Below are positions 1 through 5,338 of a stretch of DNA of 5,338 bases, one piece after another. Source of the DNA: Lachnospiraceae bacterium (GTDB lineage Bacteria > Bacillota > Clostridia > Lachnospirales > Lachnospiraceae); assembly GCA_017959525.1 (NCBI GenBank), contig JAGDAL010000158.1, positions 1 to 5,338 of the forward strand, given 5' to 3'. The notes beneath the pieces were generated by a model, which made no database searches, was not told the DNA's origin, and saw only the letters and a list, made by a program, of their open reading frames with translations. The position numbers and the translations under genes are program-made. Each line of letters opens with the position of its first letter. Position 1 is the stretch's first letter.

Positions 1-262
1 AATCGAGCGTCACTGCCGAAGAAACACGATATTCCTTGCCCGGACCGGATAATTGATACAGAAGCAACGGTACACAGACACCGATTACCAGAAGCAGTAT
101 CATAACCCAAACATAGATACGTCCCTTGACTTTCATGTTGTGAAAGACTCGCATCAAATCTATTACGTCATCTTCGCCCTGACGGTTTACGACGACATTA
201 ATCTGTGAATCTTTCTCAATGGACAAGGACTTCTCCTTATCCTCTTGCGATATATCAGACAC
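1..262 (-). CDS. Wzz/YveK-like polysaccharide chain-length determinant, N-terminal part (cut by window edge)
   Basis: Only the first 87 codons are present; the gene continues beyond base 1. The product begins with a charged, hydrophilic stretch (SDISQEDKEKSLSIEKDSQ), then DDVIDLMRVFHNMKVKGR at about residues 32-49. One strong membrane segment follows at about residues 50-68 (IYVWVMILLLVIGVCVPLLL). The layout of a short cytoplasmic tail, an I-D-L-x-x-x-x box and a first transmembrane helix is typical of the N-terminus of Wzz-family polysaccharide co-polymerases. In that family the part after the helix is extracytoplasmic and a second helix lies near the C-terminus; here that part is missing. 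I chose GTG at 262 because AAAGGA (272-277) lies 9 nt upstream. An in-frame TTG six codons further up overlaps that site, and the nearby ATG runs out of frame into a stop. Location in a sugar-precursor locus fits control of polymer length. The family call is inferred from a short stretch. Confidence 0.65.
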   Translation of the reverse strand, partial: MSDISQEDKEKSLSIEKDSQINVVVNRQGEDDVIDLMRVFHNMKVKGRIYVWVMILLLVIGVCVPLLLYQLSGPGKEYRVSSAVTLD

Positions 263-309
263 TGTTGCATTTCCTTTCAAAGTTTTTTTGCAGATGCTGA
301 TTAAGTATT

Positions 310-338
310 AGTCTAAAGCAAGACACCGGAAAAGTCAA
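310..338 (-). promoter_or_regulatory. Candidate sigma-A promoter for the Wzz-like gene
   Basis: On the minus strand TTGACT (333-338) and TAGACT (310-315) are separated by exactly 17 bases. The -35 box matches the consensus at five of six positions and the -10 box at four of six. Transcription would start near 303, giving a leader of about 40 nt before the GTG at 262. The -35 box lies inside one arm of the 325-382 palindrome, so a protein bound to the palindrome could control it. This is a consensus match only. Confidence 0.45.
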
Positions 339-382
339 GTTGCTTACATCCTTTTTGATAGTAAACAATTGACATTCCCGGT
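325..382. repeat. 58-bp near-perfect palindrome / long hairpin
   Basis: The arms 325-350 and 357-382 pair around a six-base loop (351-356). I count 22 Watson-Crick pairs, two A/C positions (330/377 and 343/365), one A/A mismatch (333/374) and two single-base bulges (339 and 360). In a minus-strand transcript both A/C positions become G-U pairs, giving 24 pairs. The hairpin starts about 30 nt after the stop codon of the upstream surface-protein gene and is not followed by a U run, so it is not a classic terminator. It could be a terminator variant, an mRNA 3'-end stabiliser, or an operator over the promoter at 310-338. Confidence 0.7.
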
Positions 383-396
383 ATCTACTCTATTCT
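369..396 (+). promoter_or_regulatory. Possible plus-strand (antisense) promoter
   Basis: TTGACA (369-374), a perfect -35 box, is followed after 16 bases by TATTCT (391-396), which matches the -10 consensus at four of six positions. It points rightward into the 3' end of the surface-protein gene and would make an antisense RNA. No gene on the plus strand follows it. The TTGACA sits in the second arm of the palindrome, so it may be there because of the symmetry rather than as a working promoter. Confidence 0.25.
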
Positions 397-413
397 TTCA
401 TTTAGTTTTCTTT

Positions 414-1679
414 TTATTTGCCTTTCTTCTTATGTTGTATAGCAATCAGTACAATTGAAGCAAGGATAATCAGAAGAATCAAGAGAATCAAAATAAGCTT
501 CCAAATTGGGCTGTAAGCTATTCCCTTCCTGCCATTTTTCTCGCCCTTACTTTCGGATTGATTCTTTTCTCCCAAGCCGTCAACCGGTGTCCCGTCAGAG
601 GAATCCTGTTTACCTGCCGGAGTAGGAGTAATCGTTTCCGTAGGCTTTTCAGTTGACTTCGGAGTAGGAGTAATTGCCTCTGCCGGTTTCTCAGTTGGCT
701 TCGGAGTAGGAGTAATAGTCTCTGCTGGTTTCTCAGTTGGCTCTGGAGTAGGTGTATCTGTTGGAATCATAGTTGGCGTAAGTGTCGGATTGTTATTATT
801 CCCGTTCGGAGGTGTTGTCAACGCAGGAATAGCTTCCGTCTTTTTATGACTTGGGTCATTCTTACAAGTATAAGTGCGAACCCCTTCTACCTGATATGCA
901 GGCTCCTTAGTCACAACACCCGCATCCCAATCGTGACCGGTAGCAGGAATAGGAACTCTTGGTCCTTCTGTCCCACACACTTCACATATTTTTTCTTCTT
1001 CTCCTTCTTCCGTGCAAGTAGGATTCTTAAGAACAACGCCTGTCTTCCATTTGTGTTCACCTTTTGGTATAATGTCACGCTTCTCAGTAGATTTACACCG
1101 ATTACATACATATTCCGTATATCCTTCTGTCATGCATGTCGCACTATGCGTTTCGCCCTTAGCCCAATCATGTCCAAGGGCAGGAACGGTCTGGATATCG
1201 TATATTTCTCCACAAACCTCACAATCAACCCAGTCAAGTCCTTCCTCAGTACAAGTCGGGTTCTTTGACTGTGTCGGATTTTTTCTCCACTTATGAGACC
1301 AACTAACAGTCACTTCCTTAGTATACTGATGACATCTTCGGCAAATATATACTTCCATGCCATCTATTTTGTCTCTACACGAAGACTCTATTATCCTGTC
1401 CGGCGTATCTCCAAAATCATGTCCCAGTGCGGGAGTATCAACTGCATCATAAAACTCACCACAGTACTTGCACTCTATCCAATCCACTCCACCTTCAGTG
1501 CATGTGGCTTCTCGAGACATCCGCTCATTTTTTACCCATTCATGCTGCCCATTAGATCCATTGCCCGAACATTCCGAACTTGGACCGGATATAGCCTTGG
1601 CTCCTTTTTGACTCATCCCAATTACCAGACCAAAAAGAACAGCACAAATCATAACAAACACTATACTTTTCCGTCTCAC
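414..1679 (-). CDS. Secreted membrane-anchored protein with six Cys/His repeats and a Pro/Thr-rich stalk
   Basis: The predicted product has 421 residues. An N-terminal signal peptide (RRK, hydrophobic core about 5-22, likely cut after AKA at 27-29) is followed by six repeats of about 40 residues starting at H46, H87, H129, H170, H209 and H249. The repeat pattern is H-(D/E/K)-(W/F) ... C-x9-CxxC ... P(A/K)xG; repeat 2 has C-x11-CxxC. Repeats 1-5 each keep three cysteines (C60/C70/C73, for example), while repeat 6 keeps only C272 with H278. A Pro/Thr-rich stalk spans about 295-355, then a Ser/Lys/Glu-rich linker, then a membrane helix at about 395-414 and the basic tail HKKKGK. No LPxTG motif is seen. 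GTG at 1679 is chosen because GGAGGT (1687-1692) lies 7 nt upstream; an in-frame TTG at 1727 would add 16 residues but sits almost at the predicted transcription start. Function is unknown. Metal binding or disulfides are possible. The setting suggests an envelope or polysaccharide-associated role, which is inference. Confidence 0.85.
   Translation of the reverse strand: MRRKSIVFVMICAVLFGLVIGMSQKGAKAISGPSSECSGNGSNGQHEWVKNERMSREATCTEGGVDWIECKYCGEFYDAVDTPALGHDFGDTPDRIIESSCRDKIDGMEVYICRRCHQYTKEVTVSWSHKWRKNPTQSKNPTCTEEGLDWVDCEVCGEIYDIQTVPALGHDWAKGETHSATCMTEGYTEYVCNRCKSTEKRDIIPKGEHKWKTGVVLKNPTCTEEGEEEKICEVCGTEGPRVPIPATGHDWDAGVVTKEPAYQVEGVRTYTCKNDPSHKKTEAIPALTTPPNGNNNNPTLTPTMIPTDTPTPEPTEKPAETITPTPKPTEKPAEAITPTPKSTEKPTETITPTPAGKQDSSDGTPVDGLGEKNQSESKGEKNGRKGIAYSPIWKLILILLILLIILASIVLIAIQHKKKGK
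619..744 (-). repeat. Three 42-bp tandem repeats encoding the Pro/Thr stalk
   Basis: Units begin at 619, 661 and 703, each starting ggagtaggagta on the plus strand, and a degenerate fourth unit begins at 745. Each unit encodes 14 residues of the form TPTPxxTEKPxExI, so gain or loss of a unit keeps the reading frame. The units have diverged by several substitutions each, mostly conservative at the protein level. Such stalks usually hold a surface domain away from the membrane. Confidence 0.9.
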
Positions 1680-1870
1680 CTTTTTCACCTCCAAATATAT
1701 TGATTTATCATGTTGTGTGCAAATCAACTATCTAGATTGTAGCGCATCTCCTTCGGGTAATCAACATTTACTTCTTGATTGCAGTTATATTACTGTTTTC
1801 TGCATAAACGTCGTATTATCAGTCAATTACGTTTTCATTTCTGCTAATTATTTATTTACATCTATTTACC
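1680..1870. other. AT-rich intergenic gap between ugd and the repeat-protein gene
   Basis: This 191-bp gap is visibly richer in A and T than the flanking dehydrogenase genes. It holds the candidate promoter at 1736-1764 and the Shine-Dalgarno GGAGGT at 1687-1692. I looked for a terminator after the ugd stop at 1871 and found only weak dyads (aaacgt/acgttt around 1807-1833), without a stable GC stem or U run. Read-through from the upstream operon is therefore possible. No credible small gene is seen in it. Confidence 0.5.
1736..1764 (-). promoter_or_regulatory. Sigma-A-type promoter for the Cys/His-repeat protein
   Basis: On the minus strand TTGATT (1759-1764) and TACAAT (1736-1741) are separated by 17 bases. 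The -10 matches at five of six positions and the -35 at four of six. The start would be near 1729, leaving a leader of about 50 nt before the GTG at 1679 and its strong Shine-Dalgarno. This suggests the surface-protein gene can be transcribed apart from the dehydrogenase operon. Confidence 0.5.
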
Positions 1871-3109
1871 CTAATCCCTTCCAAACAGGTCCCTGGTATA
1901 TACTTTATTCTTTACATCATCCAAAATTCTGTCATATCGGTTTGCTATAATGGCATCTGATTCCGTCTTAAACTTTTCGAGATCATTTACCACAAGGCTT
2001 CCGAAAAATGTCACCCCATCCTGAAGCGTCGGTTCATAGATGATGACAGAAGCCCCTTTGGCCTTAATTCGCTTCATGACTCCCTGAATACTGCTCTGTC
2101 GGAAGTTATCGGAATTCGCCTTCATGGTTAATCGATAGACACCGACTGTCAACGGATGCTCCTTTGCCGCATTCCATGTCGAGTTCTCCGAATAGCTATA
2201 GTACCCCGCCTTTTCCAAAACACGGTCCGCTATAAAGTCCTTTCTGGTCCGATTGCTCTCAACAATCGCCTGAATTAGATTCTCCGGCACATCGGAATAA
2301 TTGGCCAGAAGCTGTTTTGTATCCTTCGGAAGACAATACCCACCATATCCGAAAGACGGATTGTTATATTGGTCTCCGATTCTCGGGTCAAGACAAACAC
2401 CCGTTATGATATCCTGCGTACGAAGTCCCTTCATTTCCGCATAGGTATCAAGTTCGTTAAAATAGCTCACACGAAGTGCCAGGTAAGTATTGGCAAAAAG
2501 CTTTACCGCTTCTGCTTCCGTGAATCCCATATAGAGTGTTTCAATACTCGGCTTTTCAGCACCTTCCTGAAGAAGTCTTCCAAAACGCTCCGCGACTTCC
2601 CTTGACGCCTCATCACATCCGATAATAATCCGGGACGGATAAAGATTATCATATAAAGCCTTTGATTCACGAAGGAATTCCGGGCTGAACAGAATTCGGT
2701 TCGTATTATACTTCTTCCGCACCTTTTCCGTGTATCCAACCGGAATAGTGGACTTGATGACCATGACCGCTTTATCCGATGACTGAAGCACCAACTCTAT
2801 CACCGATTCTACGGCGGAGCAATCAAAGTAATTCTTCTGTGGATCGTAATTGGTCGGGGCTGCTATAATCACATAATCTGCATTTGCATATGCCGATGCT
2901 CCATCAGTAGTTGCCGACAGCTTCAAAACTCGCTCTTCATGTTCAGCAAGGAACTTTTCGATATAGTCGTCCTGAATCGGACTGACCCATCGATTAATCT
3001 TTTCAACTTTATCCGGCAAAATATCTACCGCGGTAACCTGATTATGCTGCGAAAGCAATACGGCCAATGATAATCCCACATATCCGGTTCCGGCAACTGC
3101 TATTTTCAT
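1871..3109 (-). CDS. ugd: UDP-glucose 6-dehydrogenase (canonical copy)
   Basis: The 412-residue product oxidises UDP-glucose to UDP-glucuronate with two NAD+ in the cytoplasm, supplying acidic sugar for polysaccharide. The N-terminal Rossmann fold shows GTGYVG (7-12) and the ribose-binding Asp D29 in TAVDILP. Other family landmarks are KSTIPVG (119-125), [16 protein letters not shown] (141-156), the catalytic-site Lys and Asn in KLFANTYL (K203, N207), and [15 protein letters not shown] with nucleophile C259 and D263. The C-terminal UDP-binding domain ends with [11 protein letters not shown]. Length is close to that of streptococcal HasB (about 400) and above E. coli Ugd (388). Extra length lies in an insertion around residues 301-320 ([11 protein letters not shown]...) that the neighbouring copy lacks. 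AAAGGA (3120-3125) precedes the ATG by 10 nt, and the gap to the upstream copy is 30 bp, so the two are probably co-transcribed. All catalytic residues are present and the enzyme should be active. Confidence 0.95.
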   Translation of the reverse strand: MKIAVAGTGYVGLSLAVLLSQHNQVTAVDILPDKVEKINRWVSPIQDDYIEKFLAEHEERVLKLSATTDGASAYANADYVIIAAPTNYDPQKNYFDCSAVESVIELVLQSSDKAVMVIKSTIPVGYTEKVRKKYNTNRILFSPEFLRESKALYDNLYPSRIIIGCDEASREVAERFGRLLQEGAEKPSIETLYMGFTEAEAVKLFANTYLALRVSYFNELDTYAEMKGLRTQDIITGVCLDPRIGDQYNNPSFGYGGYCLPKDTKQLLANYSDVPENLIQAIVESNRTRKDFIADRVLEKAGYYSYSENSTWNAAKEHPLTVGVYRLTMKANSDNFRQSSIQGVMKRIKAKGASVIIYEPTLQDGVTFFGSLVVNDLEKFKTESDAIIANRYDRILDDVKNKVYTRDLFGRD

Positions 3110-3139
3110 ATATCTTCTGTCCTTTATTACTCCACTGAT

Positions 3140-4363
3140 TTAGTCTCTTCGGAACAAATCCCGTGTATATACCTTTTCTTCAACATCACCGAGGACATCC
3201 TGGTCAAAACGGTTTGCTAAGATAACATCGGATTCCTTTTTGAACCGCTCGAGATTGTTTACAACCTCGCAGCGGAAGAACTCACTTCCGTCCTGAAGCG
3301 TAGGTTCGTAGACAATAATCGGAACACCGTTAGCAATAATGTGCTTCATAACATCCTGAATCGCGGATGCACGGAAATTATCGCTGTTTGATTTCATCGT
3401 AAGCCGATAGATTCCAACGATTTTAGGCTTCCTCGCAAGGATCTGGTCGGCAATGAATTCTTTTCGGACGACGTTGCTCTTAACTACAGCCTCAATCATT
3501 GTCTGCGGAACATCCTTGTAGTTAGCAAGGAGCTGCTTTGTATCCTTAGGGAGACAGTATCCGCCGTAACCGAACGAAGGGTTATTGTAATGGCTTCCAA
3601 TACGCGGATCCATACATACACCATCGATAATCATCTGCGTATCTAAGCCTTTGGTCTGCGCATAAGTATCCAGTTCGTTAAAGTAACTTACACGAACGGC
3701 AAGATAGGTATTAGCGAACAGTTTGATAGCCTCTGCCTCTGTAATGTGTGCAAGAAGAACCGGAATGTTTTGCTCGGGCAAGCCGGCACGCTGTTCTTCG
3801 GCACGGGCGCCCTCAAGAAGCAGGTCAGCAAACATCTGTCCTTCCGCCTTTTGATCATCGGAACAACCGACCACAATGCGGCTCGGGTGAAGATTATCAT
3901 AAAGAGCCTTTGATTCTCTGAGGAATTCCGGGCTGAAGATGATATTCTTTACTCCGTATTTGGCGCGAACGGATTCTGTGTAACCAACCGGAATGGTAGA
4001 CTTGATAACCATTAATACATTCGGGTTCACCTTAAGTGTCCACTCGATTGCATCCTCTACAGCGGATGTGTCAAAGAAATGATGCTCATCGTCATAATTG
4101 GTCGGCGTGGCAATAATCACAAGTTCTGCCCCGCCATAGGCGGCAGCCTTATCTGTTGTTGTATGAAGGTTTAAAACCCGCTTCCCTTCACGCGCTTCTT
4201 GGAAGAATCGTTCAATCTCATCATCCTGAATCGGGCTGATGAAACGGTTCAACTTCTCCGCCTTAGCTTCTGTTGTTGTGATAGCGGTTACTTCATGCTT
4301 TTGGGCAAGAAGTACTGCAAGGGAAAGACCGACATAACCGACACCAGCAACTGTAATCTTCAT
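3140..4363 (-). CDS. ugd: UDP-glucose 6-dehydrogenase paralogue with altered cofactor site
   Basis: This 407-residue protein is a second member of the UDP-glucose dehydrogenase family, about 60% identical by eye to the copy just downstream. It keeps GVGYVG (7-12), KSTIPVG (121-127), [16 protein letters not shown] (143-158), KLFANTYL (K214, N218), GGYCLPKD with nucleophile C270 and D274, and the [11 protein letters not shown] end. The notable change is at the end of the second beta strand: TAITTTEAK replaces the usual TA(V/L)DILP, so T29 stands where family members carry the Asp that holds the NAD ribose. It also has a roughly 10-residue insertion around 186-198 ([12 protein letters not shown]) before the central helix. 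The AGGAG Shine-Dalgarno overlaps the rmlA stop, with a gap of only 13 bp, which indicates translational coupling. It probably makes a UDP-uronic acid. Different cofactor preference, different substrate or reduced activity are all possible, and the sequence does not decide between them. Confidence 0.92.
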   Translation of the reverse strand: MKITVAGVGYVGLSLAVLLAQKHEVTAITTTEAKAEKLNRFISPIQDDEIERFFQEAREGKRVLNLHTTTDKAAAYGGAELVIIATPTNYDDEHHFFDTSAVEDAIEWTLKVNPNVLMVIKSTIPVGYTESVRAKYGVKNIIFSPEFLRESKALYDNLHPSRIVVGCSDDQKAEGQMFADLLLEGARAEEQRAGLPEQNIPVLLAHITEAEAIKLFANTYLAVRVSYFNELDTYAQTKGLDTQMIIDGVCMDPRIGSHYNNPSFGYGGYCLPKDTKQLLANYKDVPQTMIEAVVKSNVVRKEFIADQILARKPKIVGIYRLTMKSNSDNFRASAIQDVMKHIIANGVPIIVYEPTLQDGSEFFRCEVVNNLERFKKESDVILANRFDQDVLGDVEEKVYTRDLFRRD

Positions 4364-4376
4364 AAGCCAAACACTC

Positions 4377-5264
4377 CTAATATTTTACTCTTCCTTCAGC
4401 GACTGCTTTAAGATGCTCTCCATATGGGCTTTTACCATAAAAAGCAGCTGACTCAGCCAACTTTTCCTTACTGATAAAACCATTAATATATGCTATCTCT
4501 TCAGGTGCTGAAATCACAATCCCCTGACAGGATTGCACCGTCTCAACAAAATTAGCCGCTTGAAGCAAGCTTTGCATTGTTCCGGTATCAAGCCAAGCAA
4601 ATCCGCGGCCAAGGAGTTGCACATCCAGCAGCCCATCCTGCAGATACATCTCGTTGAGTGTGGTGATTTCCAGTTCTCCGCGAGCACTCGGTTTTACCTG
4701 ATTCGCCCTGTCACTTACGCCGGCCGGATAGAAGTATAAACCGGTTACCGCATAATTTGATTTCGGAGTCTTCGGTTTTTCTTCAATACTAGTTACCTTA
4801 CCGCCTTCGTCAAAAGTAACTACACCGAATCTCTCTGGGTCCGGAACATAGTACCCGAATACGGTAGCTCGACCCTGCTCCTCCGCATTTTTCACGGCAT
4901 TTTTCAGAAGGGTACGAAAACCGTTTCCGTAGAAGATGTTATCTCCGAGAACCATTGCCCCGGCTTCTCCCGCGAGGAATTCCTCACCCAAAATAAACGC
5001 CTGCGCAAGTCCATCCGGAGACGGCTGAACTTTATAACTTAGATGAATACCGAACTGACTTCCATCGCCTAACAGTGCTTCAAACCGAGGTGTATCAGTC
5101 GGTGTGCTGATAATCAGAATATCACGAATTCCTGCCAGCATCAGTGTACTTAACGGATAATAAATCATGGGCTTATCATAAATCGGCAACAACTGCTTAC
5201 TAGTCACCTTTGTTAATGGGTATAATCTTGTTCCGGAACCACCGGCGAGTACAATTCCTTTCAT
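4377..5264 (-). CDS. rfbA: Glucose-1-phosphate thymidylyltransferase
   Basis: The 295-residue enzyme (also called RmlA) joins dTTP and glucose-1-phosphate into dTDP-glucose, the first step towards dTDP-rhamnose and related sugars, in the cytoplasm. Motifs in order are [11 protein letters not shown] (8-18) with R13, [19 protein letters not shown] (21-39), DGLAQAF (84-90), LGDNIFYG (106-113) with metal ligand D108, RFGVV (145-149), EEKPK (161-165), TGLYFY (174-179), RGELEIT (195-201) and WLDTGT (224-229) with metal ligand D226. The length agrees with E. coli RmlA (about 293), so it looks intact. I chose ATG 5264 because AAAGGA (5273-5278) lies 8 nt upstream. An in-frame ATG three codons earlier abuts that site with no spacing, and the family normally begins MKGI(V/I)LAGG. 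The gene is 26 bp downstream of the probable rmlC end and 13 bp upstream of ugd. Confidence 0.96.
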   Translation of the reverse strand: MKGIVLAGGSGTRLYPLTKVTSKQLLPIYDKPMIYYPLSTLMLAGIRDILIISTPTDTPRFEALLGDGSQFGIHLSYKVQPSPDGLAQAFILGEEFLAGEAGAMVLGDNIFYGNGFRTLLKNAVKNAEEQGRATVFGYYVPDPERFGVVTFDEGGKVTSIEEKPKTPKSNYAVTGLYFYPAGVSDRANQVKPSARGELEITTLNEMYLQDGLLDVQLLGRGFAWLDTGTMQSLLQAANFVETVQSCQGIVISAPEEIAYINGFISKEKLAESAAFYGKSPYGEHLKAVAEGRVKY

Positions 5265-5290
5265 TGATAGCATCCTTTCTTATTCGCGAG

Positions 5291-5338
5291 TTAAAATGAA
5301 AAAGTCTCCCTAATGCCAAGCCATTTTTGATCCTTCTC
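5291..5338 (-). CDS. rfbC: Probable dTDP-4-dehydrorhamnose 3,5-epimerase, C-terminal end only (cut by window edge)
   Basis: Reading leftward from base 5338, one frame gives EKDQKWLGIRETFSF and then TAA at 5291-5293. The opening EKDQ-x-W matches the conserved (S)EKD(Q)xxW/P tail near the C-terminus of RmlC epimerases, and the 26-bp spacing to rfbA fits the common rml gene clusters. RmlC converts dTDP-4-keto-6-deoxyglucose to the L-lyxo epimer on the way to dTDP-rhamnose. Only 15 residues are visible, so the catalytic parts cannot be checked. Another rml-cluster gene ending the same way cannot be excluded. Confidence 0.6.
   Translation of the reverse strand, partial: EKDQKWLGIRETFSF

Noticed and set aside
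846..1296. Plus-strand open frames of 94-140 codons opposite the repeat-protein gene
   Set aside because: They lie antisense to a gene with clear protein repeats, lack convincing ribosome sites, and their translations show no domain or signal. They are shadows of the repetitive minus-strand coding sequence.
1671..1727. N-terminal extension of the repeat protein from TTG at 1727
   Set aside because: It has no ribosome site and almost coincides with the predicted transcription start, whereas GTG at 1679 has an ideal GGAGGT 7 nt upstream and begins directly at the signal peptide.
1807..1833. Possible terminator hairpin after ugd (aaacgt/acgttt)
   Set aside because: The stem is six AT-rich pairs with a loop of more than ten bases and no following U run on the minus strand.
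1717..1950. Plus-strand frame of 77 codons across the 1680-1870 gap
   Set aside because: It overlaps the 3' end of ugd in antisense and low-complexity AT-rich DNA, has no Shine-Dalgarno, and the product has no recognisable feature.
5291..5319. Promoter directly upstream of rfbA (TTGGCA, 17 bp, TTTTAA on the minus strand)
   Set aside because: The -10 matches at only three of six positions and the site lies inside the probable rmlC coding end, so read-through from upstream is the simpler explanation.
5322..5325. Short upstream leader frame (ATG GCT TGG CAT TAG) before rfbA with an AAGGA site
   Set aside because: Only four codons, and the same bases are better explained as the C-terminal end of RmlC in another frame.

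Overview
The window looks like part of an exopolysaccharide or capsule locus from a Gram-positive Clostridia-type bacterium, most likely of the Lachnospiraceae group. This assignment is inferred from three things: purine-rich Shine-Dalgarno sites, HasB/Ugd-like dehydrogenases, and a secreted protein built from the CxxC / GH(D/K)W repeats that are familiar in gut Firmicutes surface proteins. No marker gene fixes the species. Every real gene is on the minus strand, so the locus reads from high to low coordinates.

Right end to middle (5338 to 1871): a compact precursor-supply operon. It opens with what appears to be the last 15 codons of a dTDP-4-dehydrorhamnose 3,5-epimerase (rmlC, cut by the window edge). 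Then comes rmlA (glucose-1-phosphate thymidylyltransferase), followed by two tandem, diverged UDP-glucose 6-dehydrogenase genes. Gaps are about 26, 13 and 30 bp, and the Shine-Dalgarno of the first ugd overlaps the rmlA stop codon. Together these genes feed dTDP-sugar (probably dTDP-rhamnose) and UDP-glucuronate pools for polysaccharide assembly.

Middle to left (1870 to 414): a 191-bp AT-rich gap holds a good sigma-A-type promoter. It drives a 421-residue secreted, membrane-anchored protein with a signal peptide, six roughly 40-residue Cys/His repeats, a Pro/Thr-rich stalk encoded by 42-bp tandem DNA repeats, and a C-terminal membrane anchor.

Left end (413 to 1): a 151-bp gap holds a striking 58-bp near-palindrome with an outward-facing TTGAC box in each arm. 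One arm supplies the -35 box of a candidate promoter for the next gene. That gene is the start of a Wzz/YveK-like polysaccharide chain-length (co-polymerase) membrane protein, cut by the window edge.

The most interesting points are the two ugd copies, one of which has lost the Asp that normally binds the NAD ribose; the Cys/His-repeat surface protein set between sugar-precursor genes and a chain-length regulator; and the palindrome. No RNA genes, CRISPR arrays or insertion sequences are visible.
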